A program made the translations under genes and the position numbers. Under the pieces are notes generated by a model, which saw nothing but the letters and a program-made list of their open reading frames with translations, ran no database searches and was not told where the DNA came from. A DNA stretch of 64,000 bases from an uncultured Acidobacteriota bacterium (GTDB lineage: Bacteria > Acidobacteriota > Thermoanaerobaculia > UBA5066): assembly GCA_903845115.1 (NCBI GenBank), contig CAIMWE010000117.1, forward strand, positions 1 to 64,000. Reading direction: 5' to 3'. Numbering within the stretch: position 1 is the first letter of the stretch; the number at the start of each line of letters is the position of its first letter. Of the stretch, positions 33,696 to 40,468 are shown one piece after another.

Positions 33696-34127
33696 ATGTC
33701 CCCTTCCCGAAGAACGTCGAGTCTGACCGTGGCGATCCTCCCCGCCTTCCTCTTCCTGACGGGGTGCGCCGCCTCGACCGGGTGCCCCAAGTTCCAGGCC
33801 CTGCTCGAGGCGGCGCCGTGCCCGGGCGGCACGCCCGTCGAGCAGAAGCCGCACTACTCGTCCGTCTTCCGGGGACGGATCGTGTCGCGGGGCGTGCCCG
33901 TCGAGGGCGCGACCGTCGTCGCGGAGGTCTTCGACTGGGGTGTCCGGAAGACCGCCGTCTCGGACGCGCAGGGCGTCTTCATGTTCGAGGACCTCCGGCC
34001 GGAGACCTACCGGGTCGTCATCTGCGCGCCCGGATACCGGCCCGTGACCGGGTTCGCCTTCATCGGCGACGCGTACAAGGAGCTCCCGCTCGCCGTCGAT
34101 CTCAGCCCCGGCGGGTCGGGGCGGTAG
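33696..34127 (+). CDS. Small lipoprotein with carboxypeptidase-regulatory-like domain
   Basis: A 143-aa predicted lipoprotein: the signal peptide ends in FLTGC (Cys24). After a short cysteine-containing stretch, residues about 55-140 form one CarboxypepD_reg-type beta sandwich, FRGRIVSRGVPVEGATVVAEV to FEDLRPETYRVVICAPGYRP. It is the single-domain version of the giant protein at 8.9-13.1 kb. The ribosome binding site GGAGGG precedes the ATG. The sigma-54 activator gene follows 21 bases later and is probably co-transcribed. The role is unknown, possibly envelope sensing or structure. Confidence 0.7.
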   Translation: MSPSRRTSSLTVAILPAFLFLTGCAASTGCPKFQALLEAAPCPGGTPVEQKPHYSSVFRGRIVSRGVPVEGATVVAEVFDWGVRKTAVSDAQGVFMFEDLRPETYRVVICAPGYRPVTGFAFIGDAYKELPLAVDLSPGGSGR

Positions 34128-34148
34128 GCGGAACGGAGGAGGGGTCCG

Positions 34149-35687
34149 ATGGCCGCCGCTCAACCCAGCGAGCTGACGATGCTCCTCGAGCTGAGCGAGG
34201 CGCTCGGCTCTCCGCTCAACCTTCGCGCTTCGTTCGCCCGGGCGCTGGAGATCCTGGAGACCGACCTCAAGGCCATCTTCGGCATGGTGACCTTCCTCGA
34301 CCCGGCCTCCGGCGAGCTGAAGGTGGAAGCCGTGACCGGCAGGCACGGAGATTCCCCCGACCGCCTCCGCTACCGCCTCGGGGAGGGGATCACCGGGCAC
34401 GTCGTCAAGAGCGGGAAGCCGATCGCGGTCCCCCTGGCGAGCCAGGAGCCGCTCTTCCTCGACCGCCTCGGCTACCTCAGAGCCCGGCGCAAGTCGAAGA
34501 GCGACCTGTCGTACGTCTCGGTCCCGATCCCGGTCGACGGGAAGAACGCCGGCGCCCTGGGGCTGGCCTTCGCCTACGAGAAGAGCCGCGACCTCGGCCA
34601 GGTCGTCAAGGTCCTGGGGATCGCGGGCTCGATGCTCGGGCAGGCGACCCGCGTCCACCGCCTCCTGGAAGCGGAGCGGAACCGCTTCATGGAGGAGAAC
34701 CGCCAGCTCAAGGAGGAGCTCCGGGAGCGGTACGACCTGGGGAACCTCGTCGGCACGAGCCACCCGATGCAGAAGGTCTACGAGCAAGTGGCGCAGGCGG
34801 CCCCCGCCAACACCACCGTCCTCATCCGGGGGGAGTCGGGCACCGGCAAGGAGCTGGTCGCCCACGCCATCCACTACAACTCCCCTCGGTCCAGCAAGCC
34901 GTTCGTCAAGGTGAACTGCGCCGCGCTGCCCGAGACCCTCATCGAGTCGGAGCTGTTCGGCTACGAGCCGGGCGCCTTCACGGGGGCCGACAAGCAGAAG
35001 AAGGGGCGGTTCGAGCTGGCGCACGGCGGCACCCTCTTCCTCGACGAGGTGGGCGACATCCCGGCCTCCACCCAGATCAAGCTCCTCCGGGTCCTCCAGG
35101 AGAGGGAGTTCGAGCGGGTGGGCGGCGTCAAAGCGGTGAAGGTCGACGTCCGCCTCATCACCGCGACCAACATCAATCTCGAGGAGGCGATGAAGAAGGG
35201 GACGTTCCGGGAGGACCTCTACTACCGGCTCAACGTCTTCGGCCTCTTCCTCCCCCCTCTTCGCGAGCGGAGGTCGGACATCCTCCTCCTCGCCGACCAC
35301 TTCGTCGAGAAGTACGCCAACGCTCACGCCCGCAACGTCCGGCGGATCTCCACCTCCGCCATCGACATGATGATGAGCTACCACTGGCCCGGGAACGTGC
35401 GGGAGCTCGAGAACTGCATCGAGCGCGCCATCCTGGTCTGCGAGGGGGGCGTGATCCACGCCCACCACCTCCCTCCCACGCTCCAGACCGCCGAGGTCTC
35501 GGACACCCTCCCCGGGCGGCCGCTGGCCGAATCGATGGCCAGCTACGAAAAGGACCTCCTCCTCGACGGCCTGAAGATCGCCCGCGGAAACCGGGCCAAG
35601 GCGGCCCGCCTCCTCCGGACGACCGAGCGGATCCTGAACTACAAGGTCTCCAAGCACGGCATCGACCCGGACCGTTTCCGCACCTGA
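34149..35687 (+). CDS. NifA-like sigma-54 activator (GAF, AAA+, HTH)
   Basis: A 512-aa enhancer-binding protein. A GAF domain (about 20-170) is followed by a coiled linker and an AAA+ domain: Walker A GESGTGKEL (about 228), the sigma-54 contact loop GAFTGA (about 274) and Walker B FLDEVGD. The C-terminus is a Fis-type helix-turn-helix (about 466-505, GNRAKAARLLRTTERILNYKV). There is no phosphoacceptor receiver domain, so it is controlled like NifA (by GAF ligand, PII or another partner) rather than like NtrC. Being next to five sigma-54 promoters of nitrogen genes, it is the prime candidate for their activator. No nif genes are present. A terminator follows. Confidence 0.9.
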   Translation: MAAAQPSELTMLLELSEALGSPLNLRASFARALEILETDLKAIFGMVTFLDPASGELKVEAVTGRHGDSPDRLRYRLGEGITGHVVKSGKPIAVPLASQEPLFLDRLGYLRARRKSKSDLSYVSVPIPVDGKNAGALGLAFAYEKSRDLGQVVKVLGIAGSMLGQATRVHRLLEAERNRFMEENRQLKEELRERYDLGNLVGTSHPMQKVYEQVAQAAPANTTVLIRGESGTGKELVAHAIHYNSPRSSKPFVKVNCAALPETLIESELFGYEPGAFTGADKQKKGRFELAHGGTLFLDEVGDIPASTQIKLLRVLQEREFERVGGVKAVKVDVRLITATNINLEEAMKKGTFREDLYYRLNVFGLFLPPLRERRSDILLLADHFVEKYANAHARNVRRISTSAIDMMMSYHWPGNVRELENCIERAILVCEGGVIHAHHLPPTLQTAEVSDTLPGRPLAESMASYEKDLLLDGLKIARGNRAKAARLLRTTERILNYKVSKHGIDPDRFRT

Positions 35688-35708
35688 CCTTTCCGGCCAG
35701 GAAGGACG

Positions 35709-35741
35709 AAGGTCCCGGCGGGCACGTCCCGCCGGGACCTT
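35709..35741 (+). terminator. Intrinsic terminator after the sigma-54 activator gene
   Basis: A 14-bp perfect stem (35709-35722 with 35728-35741, AAGGTCCC... type) with a 5-base loop is followed by a T-rich stretch, TTCGTTTCTT. It ends the activator operon 22 bases past the stop codon. Confidence 0.85.
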
Positions 35742-35820
35742 TTCGTTTCTTCGGGACCGTCTCCTCCCGTAACATCCGTCCGTCGGGTCGGACACCCGCA
35801 TCGAAACCGACGGAGGGCTC

Positions 35821-36570
35821 ATGTACAAAGTCGTCCTGCTGCGCCACGGCGAGAGCGATTGGAACCGCGAGAACCGCTTCACGGGCTGGACCGATGTCGA
35901 CCTCTCCACGACCGGACTGGCCGAGGCGGCGAGGGCCGGCGACCTGCTCGAGGCCGAGGGTTTCTCCTTCGACGTCGCCTTCACCTCGGTCCTGAAGCGC
36001 GCCATCCGGACCCTCTGGATCACGCTCGACCGGCTGGACCTGATGTGGATTCCGGTCCATCACTCCTGGCGGCTCAACGAGCGGCACTACGGAGCGCTCC
36101 AGGGCCTCGACAAGGCGGAGACCGCCGCCAAGTTCGGTGACGCCCAGGTGAAGGTCTGGCGGAGGAGCTACGCCGTCCCGCCCCCGGCGCTCGAGACGAC
36201 CGACCCCCGCTGGCCCGGGAGCGACCCCCGCTACCGGGACCTCGGACCCACCGAGGTGCCGACGACCGAATGCCTCAAGGACACCGTCGAGCGGTTCCTC
36301 CCGTACTGGGAGCAGGAGATCGTCCCGGTCGTCGCCTCGGGGAAGCGGGTGATCATCGCGGCCCACGGCAACAGCCTCCGCGCCCTCGTCAAGCACCTGT
36401 CCGGGATCTCCGACGACGAGATCGTCGGCCTCAACATCCCGACCGCGGCGCCCCTGGTCTACGAGCTCGACGCCGGGATGAAGCCGCTGAAAAGCTACTA
36501 CCTCGGGGACCAGGAAGAGATCCGGAAGAGGATGGAGGCGGTCGCGAACCAGGGGAAGGCGAAGGCCTGA
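35821..36570 (+). CDS. gpmA: 2,3-bisphosphoglycerate-dependent phosphoglycerate mutase
   Basis: A 249-aa cofactor-dependent phosphoglycerate mutase that interconverts 3- and 2-phosphoglycerate in glycolysis. The phosphohistidine motif is [10 protein letters not shown] near the N-terminus and the second His is in [16 protein letters not shown]. The segments [14 protein letters not shown] and [14 protein letters not shown] are diagnostic of GpmA. Length is canonical. GGAGGG precedes the ATG and a TAACAT box lies at 35770-35775. It is flanked by terminator and nitrogen element and is probably a single-gene unit. Confidence 0.95.
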   Translation: MYKVVLLRHGESDWNRENRFTGWTDVDLSTTGLAEAARAGDLLEAEGFSFDVAFTSVLKRAIRTLWITLDRLDLMWIPVHHSWRLNERHYGALQGLDKAETAAKFGDAQVKVWRRSYAVPPPALETTDPRWPGSDPRYRDLGPTEVPTTECLKDTVERFLPYWEQEIVPVVASGKRVIIAAHGNSLRALVKHLSGISDDEIVGLNIPTAAPLVYELDAGMKPLKSYYLGDQEEIRKRMEAVANQGKAKA

Positions 36571-36586
36571 AAATCCACAGACTACT

Positions 36587-36623
36587 TTTTTGTAGCATCG
36601 CGAGATTAGATCAACGTTATCGT
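36587..36623 (+). promoter_or_regulatory. 37-bp bipartite element A (upstream of amt1)
   Basis: TTTTTGT (36587-36593), 19 bases, then AACGTTATCGT (36613-36623). It lies 224 bases before the sigma-54 promoter of amt1. Four other copies on the same strand and one reversed copy with the same exact spacing stand before other nitrogen genes in this window. The element is presumed to be an enhancer site for a sigma-54 activator. Confidence 0.7.
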
Positions 36624-36906
36624 ACCTAACTTTTCGGGACCGATCGCTTCGAGGCGGCCGAGGAGGGTGCCTCTCCGGCGGCGCCGGAGGCCCCCTCCCC
36701 GGGGTTGCGGCGAGCCGGACGATACATTTAGGTTCCTTTTCGCAATGAGCCCCCCGGTTCTGTAGGAAACCCGGCCCGAACGAGAGACCTGCCGCTCCCG
36801 AGCCAACCCCTTCCCCGAGAGAGCCTTGGCGGTACACCGGGAGCCTGGCACCCCACGTGCACGGAGTTTGCAGGGTTTCTTTCGAAGTCCAGTGCTAGGA
36901 GTGCTC
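36624..36906 (+). promoter_or_regulatory. amt1 upstream region with sigma-54 promoter
   Basis: The 336-base gap after gpmA contains element A and this stretch. The sigma-54 promoter is CTGGCAC (36845-36851), five bases, GTGCA (36857-36861), with GG and GC 12 bases apart as required. A 12-bp sequence, GACGATACATTT (36718-36729), is repeated exactly at 38603-38614 next to the porin promoter. AGGAG at 36897-36901 is the ribosome binding site for the ATG at 36907. Confidence 0.7.
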
Positions 36907-38196
36907 ATGACGCCACCCCTGAACGCCGCCGACACCGCTTGGATGCTCGTGGCCACCGCGCTCGTCCTCCTGATGACCCCCGCCCTCGGGTTCTTCTACG
37001 GGGGCCTCGTGCGGGGGAAGAACGCCCTCAACGTCCTGATGATGAGCTTCGTCTCCCTCGGGATCTCGGGAGTCACCTGGGCGCTGCTCGGGTACTCCCT
37101 GGCGTTCGCCCCGGGAACGCCCTTCGTGGGAGGCCTCTCGCGGGCATTCCTGGCGGGCGTCGGCCTCCAAGCCGAAGGGACGATCCCCCACGTCCTCTAC
37201 ATGGTCTACCAGGGGACCTTCGCGATCATCACGGTCGCCCTGATCTCCGGGGCGATCGTGGAGCGGATGCGCTTCACCGCGTACCTCCTCTTCCTTCCGC
37301 TCTGGGTGCTGTTCGTCTACTCCCCCGTCGCCCACTGGGTCTGGGGAGGCGGCTTCCTCGCGAAGATGGGGGCCCTCGACTTCGCCGGCGGGACGGTCGT
37401 CCACATCAACGCGGCGGCCGCGGCGTTCGTCGCCGCGCGGGTCCTCGGCCAGCGCCGCGACTACGCCCGCCTCGCGATCCTGCCTCACAACGTCCCCTTC
37501 ACGCTGCTCGGCGCCGGCCTCCTCTGGTTCGGCTGGTTCGGATTCAACGCCGGGAGCGCCAACGGCGCCAACGCCTCGGCGGCCCTCGCCTTCACCAACA
37601 CGCTGCTCGCCCCCGCGGCGACCCTGACGGCCTGGACGATCCTGGACATCTACCGGTCGGGCCGCGCCACCGCCGTCGGCGCCGCGACCGGGATCGTCGT
37701 CGGCCTCGTCGCCATCACGCCGGCGGCCGGGTTCGTCAGCCCGATCTCAGCCCTGGCGATCGGGGCGATCGCGGCGTTCCCGAGCTACTTCGCGATCCTC
37801 TGGCGCTCCCGCACGAGCCTCGACGACTCCCTCGACGTCGTCGCGGCGCACGGCCTCGGCGGCACCGTCGGCGCGCTCCTGACGGGCGTCTTCGCCGAGA
37901 AGGCGTGGAACGGCACGACGAACGGCCTCCTCTTCGGCAACCCCCAGCAGCTCGCCATCCAGGCCGTGGCCGTCCTGGTCGCCATCCTCTTCAGCGCCTT
38001 CTCGACCTACGTCCTCCTCCGCGTCGTCTCGTTCGCCGTCCGCCTGCGGGTGAACCGGCGCGACGAGGGGACCGGCCTAGACGTCAGCCAGCACGGCGAG
38101 GAGGCCTACACGACGGGCGAGGGGGCCGTCCTCGTCCTCGACTACTCCCCTTCCGGTTCCAGCGCCGCACCGCTCGCTGAAGGAGGCCACGCGTGA
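36907..38196 (+). CDS. amt: Ammonium transporter with canonical twin histidines
   Basis: A 429-aa Amt channel with about eleven membrane helices. The start MTPPLNAADTAWMLVATALVL and GFFYGGLVRGKN are typical. The twin histidines of the ammonium pore are present: PVAHWVWGGG (first) and VVAAHGLGG (second). The C-terminal cytoplasmic tail has the conserved GLDVSQHGEEAY. The stop overlaps the next gene, a PII protein, by four bases (GTGA), the usual amt-glnK coupling in which PII plugs the channel. It is driven by a sigma-54 promoter. Confidence 0.95.
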   Translation: MTPPLNAADTAWMLVATALVLLMTPALGFFYGGLVRGKNALNVLMMSFVSLGISGVTWALLGYSLAFAPGTPFVGGLSRAFLAGVGLQAEGTIPHVLYMVYQGTFAIITVALISGAIVERMRFTAYLLFLPLWVLFVYSPVAHWVWGGGFLAKMGALDFAGGTVVHINAAAAAFVAARVLGQRRDYARLAILPHNVPFTLLGAGLLWFGWFGFNAGSANGANASAALAFTNTLLAPAATLTAWTILDIYRSGRATAVGAATGIVVGLVAITPAAGFVSPISALAIGAIAAFPSYFAILWRSRTSLDDSLDVVAAHGLGGTVGALLTGVFAEKAWNGTTNGLLFGNPQQLAIQAVAVLVAILFSAFSTYVLLRVVSFAVRLRVNRRDEGTGLDVSQHGEEAYTTGEGAVLVLDYSPSGSSAAPLAEGGHA

Positions 38197-38573
38197 AGCT
38201 CGTCGTCGCCGTCGTCCGCACCGACCGTGTCAACAAGGTCCTGGAGGCCCTCTTCCGCGCGGACATCCGGGGCCTCACCATCACCCGCGTCCAGGGGCAC
38301 GGCGGCGAGCTGGAGAAGGTGGAGACCTACCGCGGCACCACCGTCAAGATGGAGCTCTCCGAGAAGGTCCGGATCGAGATCGGCGTCTCCGACCACTTCG
38401 TCGAGCCGACCGTGAAGGCGATCCTCGGCTCCGCGAGGACGGGCGACGTCGGGGACGGAAAGATCTTCGTCCTCCCTGTCGAGAAGGTCTGGCGGATCCG
38501 CACCGGTGAGGAAGACCAGGCCGCCGTGACGCCGCTCTTCCCGGCCGCCGAAGAGAACGGCGGCGAGCGGTGA
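38193..38573 (+). CDS. glnK: PII signal-transduction protein lacking Tyr51
   Basis: A 126-aa PII protein (canonical length 112). It has the ATP-binding signature ARTGDVGDGKIFVLPV and RIRTGE, so the fold and B-loop are intact. The T-loop differs from normal: GHGGELEKVETYRGTTV instead of GRQKGHTExYRGxEY. Tyr46 is kept but position 51, the site GlnD uridylylates, is Val. The protein therefore cannot be modified at Tyr51 by the GlnD encoded 2 kb downstream and must signal by ligand binding only. A short C-terminal extension follows. It starts inside the amt stop codon, which fits a role in blocking that channel. Confidence 0.92.
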   Translation: MKLVVAVVRTDRVNKVLEALFRADIRGLTITRVQGHGGELEKVETYRGTTVKMELSEKVRIEIGVSDHFVEPTVKAILGSARTGDVGDGKIFVLPVEKVWRIRTGEEDQAAVTPLFPAAEENGGER

Positions 38574-38578
38574 GTCAG

Positions 38579-38615
38579 ACAATAACGTAATATTATCTAA
38601 CTGACGATACATTTC
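38579..38615 (-). promoter_or_regulatory. 37-bp bipartite element G, reversed (upstream of the porin unit)
   Basis: On the minus strand this reads GAAATGT, 19 bases, TACGTTATTGT, the same spacer length as the other copies but with a weaker first half. It lies just past the glnK stop and 100 bases before the porin-unit sigma-54 promoter. Orientation is reversed, which is tolerated by enhancer sites. Confidence 0.5.
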
Positions 38616-38630
38616 TGGCGCCGTCACAAG

Positions 38631-38661
38631 TTGACCCCGGAGGTTCTTCCTCCGGGGTCAA
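38631..38661 (+). terminator. Terminator after amt-glnK
   Basis: A 13-bp perfect stem (38631-38643 with 38649-38661, TTGACCCCGGAGG type) and a 5-base loop. Only a short T run follows, so termination may be partial. It separates the amt1-glnK transcript from the porin promoter. Confidence 0.7.
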
Positions 38662-38713
38662 GTCATTTCCGGACCAGTCACTTCCGGCCCTTTCGAGGGC
38701 CGCCGCGTTCCAC

Positions 38714-38729
38714 GGCACGGCGCGTGCGA
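38714..38729 (+). promoter_or_regulatory. Sigma-54 promoter of the small-peptide/porin unit
   Basis: CGGCACG (38714-38720), four bases, GTGCG (38725-38729); GG and GC are 12 bases apart. It lies 44 bases before a 40-codon frame and about 240 before the porin. Confidence 0.6.
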
Positions 38730-38772
38730 CGGGATTCGCGACGCCGATGACCGGCAGAGAGGAGACGACGGC

Positions 38773-38895
38773 ATGAGAAGGACGCGGATCGCAGCCCTGG
38801 CCCTTTTCGGGGCGGTCCTCGCAACTTGGGCCGTCCTCGCGTCCGCGCCAGGGGCAGTCCCTTCACCGCGTCGATCGACCGGAGCCTCTCGATGA
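38773..38895 (+). CDS. Small exported or membrane peptide (40 aa)
   Basis: A 40-codon frame that begins MRRTRIAALALFGAVLATWA, with a basic start and one hydrophobic helix, then AVLASAPGAVPSPRRSTGASR. This is the shape of a signal peptide or small membrane peptide. A GGAG ribosome binding site lies 8 bases before the ATG, and it is the first frame behind a sigma-54 promoter. The porin gene starts 74 bases after it. No family is known to me, and it could be a leader rather than a functional peptide. Confidence 0.5.
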   Translation: MRRTRIAALALFGAVLATWAVLASAPGAVPSPRRSTGASR

Positions 38896-38969
38896 CGTTC
38901 CTCGTCGACCAGGAGCTCCATAACCCACAGGCCTCTCCCGAGGGAGGGCCTTCTCGGAAGGAGTGCACG

Positions 38970-40154
38970 ATGATCACGACACGTTTCACGCGCCGGAGTA
39001 GCTCGATCGCATCTTCCCTGGCTGTCGCGGGGCTCACTCTCTCGTTCGTCCAGCCGATGCAGGCCGAGGACAAGCCCGCTCAGCCACCAGCAGCCGCGGC
39101 GGCCGCAGCGGCACCGGCCGCGCCGCCCGCCCCGAAGTGGTACGACGAGCTCGCGGTCAACGGCTTCCTCTCGACGACCTACGGCTACAACGTCAATCGC
39201 CCCGACACCGGGCTGAACCAGTTCCGGACCTTCGACCTCTACGACAACACTTTCATGGTGGACGTCTTCACGCTGACCCTCCAGAAGGCGGTCTCCAAGC
39301 CCGACGAGATCGGGTTCCGGGTGGACCTCTCCGCGGGCGGGACGCTCCCGAAGGTCGAGTCGTCCTACGGCCTCCTGCAGGGGCAGGACTTCGACGTGAA
39401 GCAGGCGTTCGTGAGCTACATCGCGCCGATCGGGAGCGGGCTCCGGTTCGACGCCGGGAAATTCCTGACCCACTTCGGCTACGAGTACATCGAGTCGTGG
39501 GACACCCCGAACGACAACGTCACCCACTCCTTCTCGTTCGGGTACGCCATCCCCTTCACCCACACCGGGCTGAAGGCGAGCTACTCGTTCAGCGACCAGG
39601 TCGCCGGGATGCTGATGGTGGCCAACGGCTGGGACGACGTCAGGGACAACAACACCTCGAAGTCGATCGGCGCCCAGCTGACCTGGACGCCGACCAAGAC
39701 GGCCACCATCGCCTTCAACCTCATCTCGGGCCCCGAGCGGCCGGACGTGAACTCGGACCCGCGGACCGTTTACGAGGTGACCGGGCAGCTCAAGCTGTCC
39801 GACCTGACCGTCGTTGGCCTGGACGCCGTCTACGGCTCCGAGAAGGGCGCCGTCCTTCCCGGCGTGAACGCCAAGTGGAGCGGCATCACGGGCTACGCCC
39901 GGCTCGGCCTGACCGACAAGTTCGCCTTCTGCCTCCGCGCCGAGTACTTCGCCGACCCCGACGGGGCGCGCACGCAGGTCCCCCAGTATCTCAGGGAGCT
40001 CACCATCACGCCGGAGTACAAGCTGTCATCGCACCTGACCCTCCGCGCCGACCTCCGGATCGACTGGTCCAACGTCGAGTCGTTCGACAAGAACGGCGGC
40101 CAGTGGTCCAAGACCCAGCCGACCGGCATCCTCAACGCGATCTACCTCTTCTAG
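38970..40154 (+). CDS. Outer membrane beta-barrel porin (BBP2/OprB-like)
   Basis: A 394-aa porin. A signal peptide (about 1-33) is followed by a low-complexity Ala/Pro segment (PPAAAAAAAAPAAPP) and then a beta barrel starting ELAVNGFLSTTYGYNVNRPD. The strands alternate aromatic and small residues and end in GILNAIYLF, a typical outer-membrane C-terminal Phe. It belongs to the BBP2 family. Sitting between glnK and glnD and behind a sigma-54 promoter with a nitrogen element, it probably lets ammonium or another nitrogen source cross the outer membrane under starvation. AAGGAG precedes the ATG by a few bases. Confidence 0.85.
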   Translation: MITTRFTRRSSSIASSLAVAGLTLSFVQPMQAEDKPAQPPAAAAAAAAPAAPPAPKWYDELAVNGFLSTTYGYNVNRPDTGLNQFRTFDLYDNTFMVDVFTLTLQKAVSKPDEIGFRVDLSAGGTLPKVESSYGLLQGQDFDVKQAFVSYIAPIGSGLRFDAGKFLTHFGYEYIESWDTPNDNVTHSFSFGYAIPFTHTGLKASYSFSDQVAGMLMVANGWDDVRDNNTSKSIGAQLTWTPTKTATIAFNLISGPERPDVNSDPRTVYEVTGQLKLSDLTVVGLDAVYGSEKGAVLPGVNAKWSGITGYARLGLTDKFAFCLRAEYFADPDGARTQVPQYLRELTITPEYKLSSHLTLRADLRIDWSNVESFDKNGGQWSKTQPTGILNAIYLF

Positions 40155-40468
40155 CGAACCTCCAGCCTCCGGGCGGTCGTCACCGTCCGAGAGATCCTCC
40201 CTTCCTCGCCGGTCACCCTGGCAGTCCCCCGGGGTGACCGGCACCTTTCTCGGAGGACGTCACGATCATTTTGTCGTGACATGAGCCTTTGTCGACATTT
40301 CTGTAGCCCACGACGAAACCGGACCCGGCCCGAATTGCAACCGGAAGTGATTCAAGCCAAATAAGTTTCATCCGCCGACCCTCCAGAGCGATTTCAGGCA
40401 CGGACGATGCGTCCCGGAAATGCGATGAACTCTCGAGGCGACACCCCGACCGAACGAGAAGGAGCGGC
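40155..40468 (+). promoter_or_regulatory. glnD upstream region: terminator, element B, sigma-54 promoter
   Basis: This 314-base gap holds an 11-bp stem (40208-40218 with 40232-40242, 13-base loop) as the porin terminator. It is followed by element B: ATTTTGT (40268-40274), 19 bases, GACATTTCTGT (40294-40304). A sigma-54 promoter then reads AGGCACG (40396-40402), four bases, ATGCG (40407-40411). The element ends 93 bases before the promoter. GAAGGAG precedes the glnD ATG. Confidence 0.65.

Noticed and set aside
36737-36763. Possible near copy of the bipartite element before amt1
   Set aside because: TTTTCGC is followed by GGTTCTGT but the spacing is about 10 instead of 19 bases, so it was not counted.
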